DNA of 64,000 bases from Bacteroidota bacterium (GTDB lineage: Bacteria > Bacteroidota > Ignavibacteria > Kapaibacteriales > NICIL-2). The translations under genes were made by a program, and so were the position numbers. Under the pieces are notes generated by a model. It made no database searches. It saw only the letters and a list, made by a program, of their open reading frames with translations, and was not told where the DNA came from. Below, one piece after another: positions 18,180 to 27,327 of the stretch. Position 1 is the stretch's first letter. Each line of letters starts with the position of its first letter. The stretch is taken from assembly GCA_019695345.1 (NCBI GenBank), contig JAIBAE010000003.1, forward strand, positions 62,001-126,000, in the 5' to 3' direction.

Positions 18180-18216
18180 GTACACAAAACGTTTGGTGCG
18201 GACTGCGTTAGCAAAA

Positions 18217-19383
18217 TCACCGAACTTCGAATACAAAAAACTTTAGGTATTGGGTTTCGGGCATGGGAACGTAAATAGGATGACACGGCGATTGCATGCC
18301 ACGCTGTATTAGTTTGAGTTTACGGTTTATGCGTTTTGCTTCGGCTTCTATGATTTCCAGAAACATGGGCTCGGCAATGTGATGCGAGCAACTGGAGCTT
18401 ACTAAAAATCCACCATTGGTAATAAGCTTTAGTGCTTGGCGGTTAATTTCTGCATAGCCGCGTTTTGCTTGCGGTATGTTGGCTTTGCTTTTGGTAAATG
18501 CAGGCGGGTCCAGAATCACCATATCCCATTTTGCTTCTTGTTGTGCTTGTTGTTTCAGGTAATCAAACACGTCGTCTTTAAGCCACTCGCAATTTTCAAA
18601 TCCGTTAAGTTCTGCATTACGTTTGCAACGCTCTATAGCACTTGCCGATATATCTACACCAACTGCGCGGCTTGCCCCACCTTTTGCGGCGTTTAGTGCA
18701 AAGCCGCCTTGGTTTGTAAAGCAATCCAACACACTAAGCCCGTTGCTTAGTTCTGCTACCGTTGCACGGTTACGGCGTTGGTCTAAAAAGTATCCTGTTT
18801 TTTGTCCGTGCGTTAGTGAGATGGATAACGTTATTCCGTTTTCGGTAACGGTAATTTCGTCGGGGATTTCTCCGTACACAACTTCTTCTTCGGTGCGTAA
18901 CCCTTCCTTAACCCGAAGTTGGGAATCGTTTTTTGCAATGATACCTTTTGTGTTCGGGAACACCGTTCGTATTGCATTTATAATTTCATTCTTTCGTACA
19001 TCCATTCCGGCGGAAAGAAGTTGCATGGCAAAGTAATCGCCGTAGCGGTCTATAATTAATCCGGGCAGAAAATCCGATTCGCCAAATACTAAACGGTACG
19101 TTGGCTCGGTTGGAAATAACCGAGCGCGTAATTGTAATGCTTCGGTAATACGTTGCTCAAAAAATCCATCCAGAGATTCGTTCTGCCAGCGTAATAACCG
19201 CACGGCAATTTGGCTTGTGGGGTGATACACACCTACGCCAAGGTCGTAGCCGTAATCTGTATGCAAGCGGATAAGAGTTCCGGCTTGTAGTGGTTCGTGC
19301 GGTGCAAGTTCATCGCGGAAAATCCAAAGATGTCCGTTGCGAACGCGGTTATGCGATTTAGGTTTTAATGTTAGTAAAGTCAT
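18217..19383 (-). CDS. rlmI: 23S rRNA cytosine methyltransferase RlmI-like
   Basis: A 388-residue SAM-dependent methyltransferase with an N-terminal PUA domain (LKPKSHNRVRNGHLWIFRDE), the linker KTGYFLDQRRNR, the SAM motif VLDCFTNQGGFALNAAKGGA and the catalytic DPPAFTKSK, then SSCSHH. This is the RlmI/YccW layout; the E. coli enzyme makes m5C1962 in 23S rRNA. It runs leftward, with its stop only 5 bases from the right box of islet 3. Confidence 0.92.
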   Translation of the reverse strand: MTLLTLKPKSHNRVRNGHLWIFRDELAPHEPLQAGTLIRLHTDYGYDLGVGVYHPTSQIAVRLLRWQNESLDGFFEQRITEALQLRARLFPTEPTYRLVFGESDFLPGLIIDRYGDYFAMQLLSAGMDVRKNEIINAIRTVFPNTKGIIAKNDSQLRVKEGLRTEEEVVYGEIPDEITVTENGITLSISLTHGQKTGYFLDQRRNRATVAELSNGLSVLDCFTNQGGFALNAAKGGASRAVGVDISASAIERCKRNAELNGFENCEWLKDDVFDYLKQQAQQEAKWDMVILDPPAFTKSKANIPQAKRGYAEINRQALKLITNGGFLVSSSCSHHIAEPMFLEIIEAEAKRINRKLKLIQRGMQSPCHPIYVPMPETQYLKFFVFEVR

Positions 19384-19408
19384 TACTCAATGGGTTGTGA
19401 TTACAATG

Positions 19409-20176
19409 TTATAATTCAAAATTACCCAGCACCATTTTTTGCGTTCTGTACACAAAGCGCCGTTCTAAATGGAAGCTAAAGTAATTGGTAAAGAAGTGGT
19501 GAATCTCGTTGCGAAGTTGCTCGGATACGGGAATGTTGCGCACATCATCTAAACCGGTTTGGGCAATTGTTTGCAGCAACGCCAAGGCAACTCCAGTTAA
19601 GCGGTAACCACTTTGTACCGTGGAATCGCTTTGGGAATATGGCGAGCCATCGGCAAACGAGAAATAATACTCCGGCGTAGGTTCGGCTACAATGGGAAGC
19701 TGGGTTTCTGCGCAATGGTGTAAGTCTATCATAAATCCCGTTACCTCGGCAAGCCGAAGCGTAAACCACACAAAATAGGCGTAGGTATTTTGTCCGGCGG
19801 TGTTTAAGGCAACAAGCGATTGTTTTAGTAAATCGTACAGTTCGGCATTTTGTTCATCGGGGTGAGTTGTAGAGTTAACCGATTCGGCAATGGCTAATCC
19901 GGTTGTTAAATGCTCAAACGATTCCCCTATTACCCGTAGCGGAACAACCGTCTCGGCATTTGACAGAGTTTGTAAATCGCGCCCGGGTTTGAAATAATAT
20001 GTTACCGAGATAATTCCAAGCGGCATTACCGCCGCACCAAACTTACTTTTAGGTTTCCGCGAGCCCTTGGCAATAACGCTTACCTTGCCGCGGTCGGGCG
20101 TGTATAATGTAAGGATGTTACTGCTATCGCTGTACTTACGCGAATGTAACACAATGGCTTCGGAGGTGATAATCAT
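19409..20176 (-). CDS. recO: DNA repair protein RecO
   Basis: I start at the ATG at 20176 (MIITSEAIVLHSRKYSDSSN), which is the standard RecO beginning; the frame extends to 20245 but that part is not conserved. The OB-fold region continues as ILTLYTPDRGKVSVIAKGSR, followed by the helical part with a reduced zinc site. RecO helps load RecA onto SSB-covered gaps with RecF and RecR. About 255 residues, a normal length. It ends 25 bases before rlmI starts. Confidence 0.92.
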   Translation of the reverse strand: MIITSEAIVLHSRKYSDSSNILTLYTPDRGKVSVIAKGSRKPKSKFGAAVMPLGIISVTYYFKPGRDLQTLSNAETVVPLRVIGESFEHLTTGLAIAESVNSTTHPDEQNAELYDLLKQSLVALNTAGQNTYAYFVWFTLRLAEVTGFMIDLHHCAETQLPIVAEPTPEYYFSFADGSPYSQSDSTVQSGYRLTGVALALLQTIAQTGLDDVRNIPVSEQLRNEIHHFFTNYFSFHLERRFVYRTQKMVLGNFEL

Positions 20177-20272
20177 GACTGTTTTGCTGTTAAGGAAGCA
20201 AAAGTATTGAACTCGCCGCAGGCGGCCAATTATTACCCGTACCAACGAAAAAATAACACATTAAAAAAATAA

Positions 20273-20304
20273 TTTGCCCAAAAACAGAACGTACCCTATT
20301 TTTG
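20273..20304 (+). promoter_or_regulatory. Bacteroidota-type promoter of tRNA-Asn
   Basis: TTTG at 20273-20276 and TATTTTTG at 20297-20304 are separated by 20 bases, matching the TTTG/TAnnTTTG housekeeping promoter of Bacteroidota, 24 bases before the tRNA. Confidence 0.7.
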
Positions 20305-20328
20305 CGCCCCGTTCAAAGCGGACAGGAT

Positions 20329-20402
20329 TCCGACTTAGCTCAGCTGGTTAGAGCATCTGACTGTTAATCAGAGGGTCCACAGTTCAAGTCTGTGAGTCGG
20401 AG
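20329..20402 (+). tRNA. tRNA-Asn (GTT)
   Basis: A 74-nt cloverleaf: acceptor TCCGACT with AGTCGGA, D-arm GCTC...GAGC, anticodon stem TCTGA/TCAGA around CTGTTAA (anticodon GTT), T-arm CACAG-TTCAAGT-CTGTG, discriminator G. CCA is not encoded. It has its own promoter and terminator. Confidence 0.98.
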
Positions 20403-20413
20403 CACTACAACAA

Positions 20414-20447
20414 AACCCGTACAGTAATGTGCGGGTTTTTTGTTTTT
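20414..20447 (+). terminator. Terminator of tRNA-Asn
   Basis: ACCCGTACA pairs with TGTGCGGGT (one G-T wobble) and is followed by a T-run, 12 bases after the tRNA. Confidence 0.85.
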
Positions 20448-20456
20448 AAATATTCT

Positions 20457-20797
20457 GCTATCGCCGGACGGCACCCAACCTTATATATAACACCACAATG
20501 CCTTGCCGGAGAGAAGGTTATTTATTTCTAATACTAAAATTTCTAATACTAAAATGATTTAAGATTGCCCAACTTCAAGTGTGCTCGCTCCTTGTTGAAA
20601 TTCTGAGAATCGTGCTTTTTACCTGTTTCGACGCGAGGCATCGCGTCGCTACGATAAAATGGACATTCAAAATTGATCATTTCTAAATCATATCTATATA
20701 ATACTCATCACGAACAACGATGTTGAGAGGAACGAGGTTCTATCGCCGCAGGAGAAAGGTGTTTAGAAAACAACATTGGGAGCGGTCAGGCGATAGC
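20457..20797. mobile_element. Islet 4: gene-free element between inverted terminal boxes
   Basis: The left box starts at 20457 (GCTATCGCCGGACGGCACC); the right box ends at 20797 (AGCGGTCAGGCGATAGC). The 341 bp hold no gene. Inside are a tandem word (ATTTCTAATACTAAA twice at 20524-20553), the hairpin GACGCGAGGCATCGCGTC, and a right arm with CACGAACAACGATGTTG. It matches islet 5 in size and arm layout. The right box overlaps the end of the next minus-strand gene. Confidence 0.6.
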
Positions 20798-21301
20798 AGA
20801 AGAATTGCTAAGTGAGTTTTTGAGATTTGTTAAGCACTCTACCAAAGCATGCTCGTTATTAAATGAACTTGTTCGGATGCGGAGTAAACGGCGGCGTGTG
20901 TTCAGGCGGATTTTTACCAGTTTGTATGCACCGCGTACTTTTATGATTTTCTCGCGGCCAATCTGAATGCGATCTATGCTTGATAGCGGAATGGTGCGCT
21001 CGCGGAAACGATTCTTGAATATGATGGCGTTATCGGTAACAATGATTTCGCGACGCATATACCAGTTTACAAGCAACGCAAGCGACGACCCAGCAACAAA
21101 AGCAAACAGCAGGATAAGAACGGGGTCGAGCAGGACAATCTTGATAGTTGCATCGGGCAGACCGCCCATTACACCACGAACCAGCCCATATAGTATAAGT
21201 GCTACGGCGTACATGGAAATTGCTCTCCAATAAATATCTAAACGGTATGTAAACTGATTGTTCACGTGTTGTTGTTTTGCTTCAAATACATTCGGGTGCA
21301 A
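20786..21301 (-). CDS. Membrane protein with bacterial PH-like domain
   Basis: The 171-residue protein has two hydrophobic segments (about 30-48 and 58-80), then WYMRREIIVTDNAIIFKNRF, RTIPLSSIDRIQIGREK and a basic tail region, the usual arrangement of bPH2/YdbS-like proteins: a membrane hairpin followed by a PH-like beta barrel. Function is unknown. Its last three codons and stop (Ala-Ile-Ala-stop) are encoded by the islet 4 right box, read backwards. Confidence 0.65.
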   Translation of the reverse strand: MHPNVFEAKQQHVNNQFTYRLDIYWRAISMYAVALILYGLVRGVMGGLPDATIKIVLLDPVLILLFAFVAGSSLALLVNWYMRREIIVTDNAIIFKNRFRERTIPLSSIDRIQIGREKIIKVRGAYKLVKIRLNTRRRLLRIRTSSFNNEHALVECLTNLKNSLSNSSAIA

Positions 21302-21341
21302 ATCTACAACATTGGCTTTGAGAATTGAGCATAGAATCGCT

Positions 21342-21387
21342 CAAAAAATAAAACACCGCCGTAGGAATGTAGTTCCATACGGCGGTG
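21342..21387 (-). terminator. Terminator of the TonB-receptor gene
   Basis: CACCGCCGTA (21354) and TACGGCGGTG (to 21387) form a 10-bp stem; on the minus strand a T-rich run follows (21342-21353). It sits 20 bases after the stop at 21408. Confidence 0.9.
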
Positions 21388-21407
21388 CATAAGATTAGCT
21401 ATGCGGT

Positions 21408-23933
21408 TTAGAACTGGTAGCTAAGTGTAGCAGTAGTATAGCGATACAAGTATGTACCACCAAAAATTTCGTAGTGTTTACGGTTTAGTGCATTAAACAC
21501 ATTAACCCCAAGGCGTGCACCCTTTACCCAGCGACTCATATCGAGCGAAGCGTTAATATCCAATACAGCATACGAGGGAACAGTTCCTTCAAACAAACCT
21601 GCAATCCATTTAAACTGATCTACGTACCGAAGATTAAACCCGGCATCCCAAAAACCATTTTCTGTGTATTGAGCTCCGATATTATAACGGCGGGGCGATG
21701 TATTGGGCACAATATTCTGAGCAGGTACTTTGTTGTCTTGCACTTTTGTACTAAGCCACGTTGCATTTGCTGTTATAAGCAGGTTATCGGTTGCATAGTA
21801 GTTAATTCCAATCTCTGCACCTTGTTCATCTACGGTACCAATATTAGTGGGTGTAATAATAAGTGCCGGCTTACCTGTAATGGGGTCAATTGCAAGGCGT
21901 GAGAAGTTTGTTGCACCAAGAGTTGCTTTTAATTCGGCATTAGCACTATCGGCATTTGCACCTGTATAACCAATTTGTTTGTAAATATCCGGCGCTAACC
22001 CACCTAACGGAACAGAAACAAAATTTGTTCTTCTGTTTGAATAGATATCTACGGTAACATAGAGTTGATTTGAAATAATGCCTTTGTAACCAAACTCATA
22101 GGACATAGCAGTTTCTACATCAAGGTTAGGATTACCTAAATTCCACACAGAAAGAGTATTGAGCCCAAGAGGAGTAACACCCCATTTGTTTGCGATTGCT
22201 GTATCTTTTGCACCCATTGCCACCGGTGCCCCCCCGGGCGAGCGGCGCCAGAAATCTCCGTAACTTGGGCGCATAAATGAACGGTTTAACGTAACACGGA
22301 AATTATGGTTGTGCATGAGAGAATATGTGATACCAACCTTTGGAGAGAATTGTGTTTTGAACAGCGTAGAGCGATCAACACGGGCTGCACCCACAATATG
22401 AAGTTCATCCAAAACTGCATAATCAACTTGACCATAAACGCCGGTAAAGTTATGATTAGCAGTATCCGGTTTAAGTAATGGTAGGGCATTAACAACCGAT
22501 GTATTTACGTTCTGAATTTCGTGCGATGCGCCAACAATTACTTTTAGTTTGTCATCTATGAAAGAGTCATTCCATTGTGCTTCAACAGAACCAACATTGG
22601 AACGCTCGGCTGAAGATGCAGACGCATTTAATACTAACTGTGCTTCGGGTGTATTACGATTATAGTACTGCGCCTGTGCAGTAAATCTTGGAGAATAATA
22701 TGCTAACCTTGCAAAAGGTTTTTCTACATTCGGAATAAGAATTCGTCCGGTTTGGTTAACAAAATACTCGTTACCATATTTTGAAAAACCAATTTCGCCA
22801 ATAATCTTAGAAGTGTGATTGAGTTCATAATCTGCACGGAGAGTTCCAAAGTAATTAAAGGCAACTTTGTGTTCATCAAGTAAAGAATCAACTGCAAACT
22901 GTTGAGCACCGTTTGCAAACGTTTTACCCGCAACATCACGTGCTAAACCGGCATACCACTGATCACCTGAGTTCCGACCACCGGTTGTATCACGAGAAAA
23001 TATCCATGTTTGTTCTTGCTGTGAGTATCCTGCGTTAATCTTAATGCTTAAATCCCCAAATTCCTGTGCATGCCGGATGTCCGCACGGAAAGTGTTAAAT
23101 ACCTCACCGTCGTTTGTGCGTAGTCTTGTGTTTGATGCAGGATTACCAAAATTTGAAGTGTCTAAAGGCGAATATGCCATACCTCCTGTAACACTTACGC
23201 GTGTACCTAACACTTCTTTAGGTGAATAAGACGTTATGCTAACAACACCATTATATGCATTCTGACCAAACAATGCAGAGCCTGGCCCGCGTACAACCTC
23301 AATACTCTTAATATCTGCAACATTTACTGCAAAAGAATTCCACTCCACAAGGTTCAACAAAGGAGTTGAAGGATCGCGTCCGTCTATCAGAACAAGTGTT
23401 CTACGATTAATAGAGTTGTTAAATCCTCGTGTGTTTACATTAAAGTCGTTCATACCAGACTGAACAACATCAACACCTTGCAGATTAGCCATCGTTTTTG
23501 CTGCCTGTCCATGTGATGTTGCGCGGGTTAATTCTTCCGGTAATACAACCGAGATAGCCGACGGCGCTTCTGTGATTTTCTGCTCTCTGCGCGAAGCACC
23601 ATATACCGTTACTTCGTTCATGGATTTCACATCAGTTTCCACTGCGTCTTCTACCAATGTTATTTCGTTTGCTTTTACAACAACCTGACGTGACGATTTT
23701 TTATACCCAACACCCCCAAATTCCATTGTATATGTACCAACAGGAATTTTAGTCATAACAAAAATTCCAAGCGAGTTTGATAACGTACCTGTTCGTAACG
23801 AAGCAATCTTAATAACTACTCCGTTAGCAGGCGAGCCATCTTTTGTTTTAACTTTGCCATTGATTGTACCTGTTTGTGCCTCTGCAGCTACAACAGTAAC
23901 CATTAAACATACTATTACATAGAACCATCTCAT
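21408..23933 (-). CDS. TonB-dependent outer membrane receptor
   Basis: The 841-residue protein has a signal peptide (to AEAQ), a carboxypeptidase-regulatory-like beta-sandwich at about 22-100 (INGKVKTKDGSPANGVV), a plug domain at about 118-235 (SAISVVLPEELTRATSHGQA, RGFNNSINRRTLVLIDGRD, IEVVRGPGSALFGQNAYNGV) and a 22-stranded barrel ending in an aromatic residue (YRYTTATLSYQF). It imports a siderophore, cobalamin or other large nutrient using TonB energy. It lies 57 bases behind a TetR gene on the same strand, so the two are probably one unit. The ligand is unknown. Confidence 0.93.
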   Translation of the reverse strand: MRWFYVIVCLMVTVVAAEAQTGTINGKVKTKDGSPANGVVIKIASLRTGTLSNSLGIFVMTKIPVGTYTMEFGGVGYKKSSRQVVVKANEITLVEDAVETDVKSMNEVTVYGASRREQKITEAPSAISVVLPEELTRATSHGQAAKTMANLQGVDVVQSGMNDFNVNTRGFNNSINRRTLVLIDGRDPSTPLLNLVEWNSFAVNVADIKSIEVVRGPGSALFGQNAYNGVVSITSYSPKEVLGTRVSVTGGMAYSPLDTSNFGNPASNTRLRTNDGEVFNTFRADIRHAQEFGDLSIKINAGYSQQEQTWIFSRDTTGGRNSGDQWYAGLARDVAGKTFANGAQQFAVDSLLDEHKVAFNYFGTLRADYELNHTSKIIGEIGFSKYGNEYFVNQTGRILIPNVEKPFARLAYYSPRFTAQAQYYNRNTPEAQLVLNASASSAERSNVGSVEAQWNDSFIDDKLKVIVGASHEIQNVNTSVVNALPLLKPDTANHNFTGVYGQVDYAVLDELHIVGAARVDRSTLFKTQFSPKVGITYSLMHNHNFRVTLNRSFMRPSYGDFWRRSPGGAPVAMGAKDTAIANKWGVTPLGLNTLSVWNLGNPNLDVETAMSYEFGYKGIISNQLYVTVDIYSNRRTNFVSVPLGGLAPDIYKQIGYTGANADSANAELKATLGATNFSRLAIDPITGKPALIITPTNIGTVDEQGAEIGINYYATDNLLITANATWLSTKVQDNKVPAQNIVPNTSPRRYNIGAQYTENGFWDAGFNLRYVDQFKWIAGLFEGTVPSYAVLDINASLDMSRWVKGARLGVNVFNALNRKHYEIFGGTYLYRYTTATLSYQF

Positions 23934-23990
23934 AATTATAACCTTGTAATATGAAACACGTAATAGTAATGCACTACAATTTGTAGTACA

Positions 23991-24677
23991 TTACTTCTTT
24001 TTCTTTTTTATAAAACCTTCTTTAAGGCGTTTGTTTGTTTTTACCGACATTACTTTTCTGAAGCCGGTAGTCATAAGTCCGGCGCCAATAACCGATTGCC
24101 TGAACTTATACGCATCGCGCAACGGATAGGATTTGCCGTCTAATATCCATTGCAGAAATATCCCATCGCTTATACCAAGTTCAAGTCGAGCAAACGACTC
24201 CACATCAACCTCGGTAAATGCTTTAAGTTTAATGAGCTTTTTGGTAATTGAACTTCCTATTTCGGCAAGTTTGGATTTCATTTGGCAGATGCGTTCAAGG
24301 AAGTGAGTGTCATCCGAACGTAGTGCGTGTGCCCAAAATTCAAGTAGTATTGCCGCGTGCTCTGCGTGCGTTTCGTAGAATTCAATGGCGGTATCTATAA
24401 TGGCGTCGGCCGTGGTTATGGGGTTAGAGTGAGATTCCACCGCTTTATTCATTGCAGCTTCGTAGTCATCCATCCATTTATCGTACACGGCAAGAAATAA
24501 CTCGTCTTTTGTTTTAAAGTACTCGTAAATCGTACCTTTACCAATTCCTGCCTCATCGGCAATATCTTGCATCTTAGAGGCATGGAACCCTTTACGGGCA
24601 AATACCTTAACTGCAACGGAAATCAGTAATTCCCTTTTGGCATCTTTACGTTCTTTGTTTTCACCCTTACGTGGCAT
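23991..24677 (-). CDS. TetR/AcrR-family regulator
   Basis: I start at 24677 (MPRKGENKERKDAKRELLIS); the longer frame to 24740 would translate the operator. The N-terminal helix-turn-helix is FHASKMQDIADEAGIGKGTI followed by YEYFKTKDELFLAVYDKW, a classic TetR pattern. About 228 residues with a lysine-rich tail. A strong palindrome (24722-24737) lies 45 bases upstream, suggesting self-repression and control of the TonB receptor behind it, perhaps also of the divergent glycosyltransferase. The ligand is unknown. Confidence 0.93.
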   Translation of the reverse strand: MPRKGENKERKDAKRELLISVAVKVFARKGFHASKMQDIADEAGIGKGTIYEYFKTKDELFLAVYDKWMDDYEAAMNKAVESHSNPITTADAIIDTAIEFYETHAEHAAILLEFWAHALRSDDTHFLERICQMKSKLAEIGSSITKKLIKLKAFTEVDVESFARLELGISDGIFLQWILDGKSYPLRDAYKFRQSVIGAGLMTTGFRKVMSVKTNKRLKEGFIKKKKK

Positions 24678-24721
24678 AATAGTACCTTTTCCCCCACAGA
24701 TAAAACTCCAGTTGTTATTGA

Positions 24722-24737
24722 CCGACCCGTCGGTCGG
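24722..24737. promoter_or_regulatory. TetR operator palindrome
   Basis: CCGACC, CGTC, GGTCGG: two exact half-sites around a 4-base spacer, in the 170-bp gap between the TetR gene and the divergent GT4 gene. It resembles the ACCGACC/GGTCGGT operators of many TetR proteins. Confidence 0.75.
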
Positions 24738-24847
24738 CACAAAACTACGGACAACATCTTACTGCAACCAAAAGAATTTTATACCCGAACTACCAAAATG
24801 AATCCTTACTCCTGATATATTTGCCATTATTCAATCGGTAAAATGGA

Positions 24848-26074
24848 ATGCCGGAGAAACCTTTACATATACTTAATATTTGCAACCGGGTGGTGTACCC
24901 GCCTACCGATGGCGGTACCATTAGTGCATTAGCCGCAGCCAATGGCTTGGCAGAACAAGGATGCGAAGTAACAATCTTTGCATTAAACCCCGATAAACAC
25001 TATGTAGATGTACATTCATTACCCCAAGAGTTTACGCAACGCTTTCACCTGAAAACATATAACGTTAATACCGATGTAACTACACTTGGTGCTGTAGCTA
25101 ATCTATTTTCGCCTCAATCATATCATACAATACGGTTTAATATAGATGAGTATCGCGCGCAACTGATTCAACTTCTACAGGAGCAACACTTTGATATTGT
25201 TCACATAGAAGGTGTACACATGGCGTGGTATATCCCCGAAATACGCAAATACAGCACAGCGCGCATAATTCTCCGTGCACCAAATGTAGAACATCAATTA
25301 TGGGAATCAACAGCAAACTCGCAAACCAACATTCTCAAAAAATGGTATCTCTCTATTCAGGTAGAGCGGTATAAAAAGTTTGAAATACATGCACTGCAAC
25401 ATGTTGATGCTGTTGTTGGGCTCTCGCCCGAAGATGTGCAATTTTTTGCACAGTATGTTCCCAAAGAACGTTGCCATTGCGCACCAACACCGGTAGATAC
25501 CTCGGCGTATCAAGAACAACATATTCATCGGAACGCGAATACGGTGTTTCACCTTGGAGATTTGGGGTGGCAACAAAACCTGCTTGCTGTGGAATGGTTT
25601 CTACAACACGTATGGCCGCTTGTACACAAGCACACTCCGCAGCTACGCTTCAGTATTGCCGGAAGAAATATTCCGCAAACCATTAATGCCCATAACGTAC
25701 CCAATGTAGATGTAATTGGCGATGTGCCAAGTGCAGCACAGTTTATGCTTGCAAACAACATAATGGTTGTTCCTTTATTTGCCGGCGGAGGAATTCGCAT
25801 TAAGATAATAGAAGGTATGGCTGCGGGAAACTGCATTGTAACAACACCATTAGGTGCGCAAGGATTAGGCGTTACACACAAGCAACAGCTACTCATTGCA
25901 CAAACGCCTCAGGAATTTGCCGAAGCAATTGTACACTATGCAAACAATCCGGAATCTGCCCGCCACATAACAGAGAACGCACGCAAGTTTACTCAAGATA
26001 ACTTCGAGGCAAACACTATTGCCAAAGCGTACACCGAATTTTACAGGCACATAGCATCCATGCCACCACGATAG
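24848..26074 (+). CDS. GT4-family glycosyltransferase
   Basis: A 408-residue GT-B protein. The N-terminal domain opens PLHILNICNRVVYPPTDGGT and has HIEGVHMAWYIPEI; the C-terminal domain has FHLGDLGWQQNLLAVEWFLQ, DVIGDVPSAAQFMLANNIMV and PLFAGGGIRIKIIEGMAAGN with the Glu of the GT4 EX7E motif. It is likely to add sugars to cell-surface polysaccharide or a glycolipid. It is divergent from the TetR gene. Confidence 0.92.
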   Translation: MPEKPLHILNICNRVVYPPTDGGTISALAAANGLAEQGCEVTIFALNPDKHYVDVHSLPQEFTQRFHLKTYNVNTDVTTLGAVANLFSPQSYHTIRFNIDEYRAQLIQLLQEQHFDIVHIEGVHMAWYIPEIRKYSTARIILRAPNVEHQLWESTANSQTNILKKWYLSIQVERYKKFEIHALQHVDAVVGLSPEDVQFFAQYVPKERCHCAPTPVDTSAYQEQHIHRNANTVFHLGDLGWQQNLLAVEWFLQHVWPLVHKHTPQLRFSIAGRNIPQTINAHNVPNVDVIGDVPSAAQFMLANNIMVVPLFAGGGIRIKIIEGMAAGNCIVTTPLGAQGLGVTHKQQLLIAQTPQEFAEAIVHYANNPESARHITENARKFTQDNFEANTIAKAYTEFYRHIASMPPR

Positions 26075-26093
26075 TTGTAGGGTATTATACTTT

Positions 26094-26432
26094 GCTATCG
26101 CCTGACCGCACCGCACAGTGCAACAACACACACCGTTTGTTTTGCGGGAGAGTTCCACATACTTACTATCACAACACAAAAGAGACAAAAGAATACACAT
26201 AAGAACACTATTTGAAATCCTTTTAACGTGCTTCAACGCGAGGCATCCCGCCGCTACGAGAACATATGTAACTACCATTCTCTTCAATTAAAAACTCTGT
26301 GAAAATTACTCTGTGCCTCTGATTCTCCATGTTCAATTACTCTGTTACGATAAAGGGTGTGTAGTGCAGGTGGTTCTATCCCGCAAGAGGAGCTACGTAG
26401 TAACATACCATTTGGCGCGGCAATGCGCAAGC
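26094..26432. mobile_element. Islet 5: gene-free element between inverted terminal boxes
   Basis: The left box starts at 26094 (GCTATCGCCTGACCGCACC), the right box ends at 26432 (GGCGCGGCAATGCGCAAGC). The 339 bp contain no gene. Shared arm words are TTTTGCGGGAGAGTTCC on the left and GGTTCTATCCCGCAAG on the right; the centre has AACGCGAGGCATCCCGCC, kin to the hairpin in islet 4. Confidence 0.6.
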
Positions 26433-26475
26433 AGAAGAAAATACGCCAAAACCTCGTTTCTAATGCCGATAGCCG

Positions 26476-26483
26476 TATATTTG
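26476..26483 (+). promoter_or_regulatory. TAnnTTTG promoter element of scpAB
   Basis: TATATTTG lies 36 bases before the scpA start. A -33 element is less clear (CGTTTC near 26454). Confidence 0.5.
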
Positions 26484-26518
26484 CAGCCCCGTGATGGCTT
26501 TGCAATTTCAAGGATGAC

Positions 26519-27301
26519 ATGTACACGATAAAACTTCCGAATTTTGAAGGACCGTTTGACCTGCTTTTGTTTTTTATAAAGCGGGACGAATTGGATATTT
26601 ACGATATACCCATTGCACGTATTACCAAAGAGTTTTTGGAGTACATACGGTTGATGCAATTGTTTGACCTTGAACTTGCAGGTGAGTTTTTGGTGATGGC
26701 TTCTACGCTGATGCAGATTAAAGCCCACATGCTGTTGCCAAAAGAAGTAAACGAACAAGGCGAGGAAATTCCGGGCGGTGACCCACGTACCGAATTAGTT
26801 GAGCAGTTGTTGCAGTACTCGCTGTACAAAGATGTATCGCGCGAGTTTGGTGAGAAAGCAGAACAACAGCGTTATACCTATTACCGTAAACTGTTCTCGG
26901 CTGATGCAAAAGCAACCGACACCGAGCCATATAAAAATGCAACATTGTTCGATTTACTCCGTGCGTTTAAAAAAGCATTAGAGCGCACGCCCGAAACAGT
27001 AATTACTCACACGGTACAGTTGTATTCCATTAGCATTGAAGAACAAACCGAAAACATCCGCGGCTGGTTGATGAGCGCTCGCAAACTAAGCTTTAGCGAG
27101 TTGATTATTAGCAAGCCCCGTATTTACGTTGTGGTTACGTTCCTTGCTATTTTGGAAATGAGTAAGAACCAGATTGTAACAATAAACCAGAACGAAAATT
27201 TCGACGATATTGAGATACGTCCGTTTGAGGAAATCATTGAGAACAAAACGTTGGATGAACTCATGGAAACACCATCCACCGAACAGGAAGAAACAATTTA
27301 G
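26519..27301 (+). CDS. scpA: Segregation and condensation protein ScpA
   Basis: The 260-residue kleisin starts YTIKLPNFEGPFDLLLFFIK, has IPIARITKEFLEYIRLM and FLVMASTLMQIKAHMLLP in the N-terminal helical domain, and the C-terminal winged helix FLAILEMSKNQIVTINQNEN. It bridges the SMC head and neck with ScpB in chromosome condensation. It is followed by scpB after 26 bases. Confidence 0.95.
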   Translation: MYTIKLPNFEGPFDLLLFFIKRDELDIYDIPIARITKEFLEYIRLMQLFDLELAGEFLVMASTLMQIKAHMLLPKEVNEQGEEIPGGDPRTELVEQLLQYSLYKDVSREFGEKAEQQRYTYYRKLFSADAKATDTEPYKNATLFDLLRAFKKALERTPETVITHTVQLYSISIEEQTENIRGWLMSARKLSFSELIISKPRIYVVVTFLAILEMSKNQIVTINQNENFDDIEIRPFEEIIENKTLDELMETPSTEQEETI

Positions 27302-27327
27302 GAATAACACACACACGATTTATACTT

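Larger units (their letters stand above)
14076..18212. mobile_element. Islet 3: four accessory genes between inverted terminal boxes
   Basis: The left box starts at 14076 (GCTATCGCATTGCCGCACC) and the right box is 18192-18212 (GGTGCGGACTGCGTTAGC). Inside are a leader, a cassette-like gene with an attC-like hairpin, an AraC regulator and two SDR genes, all on the plus strand and clearly more AT-rich than the flanking DUF1801 and rlmI genes. The right arm contains a perfect 20-bp palindrome (18160-18179). Confidence 0.6.
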
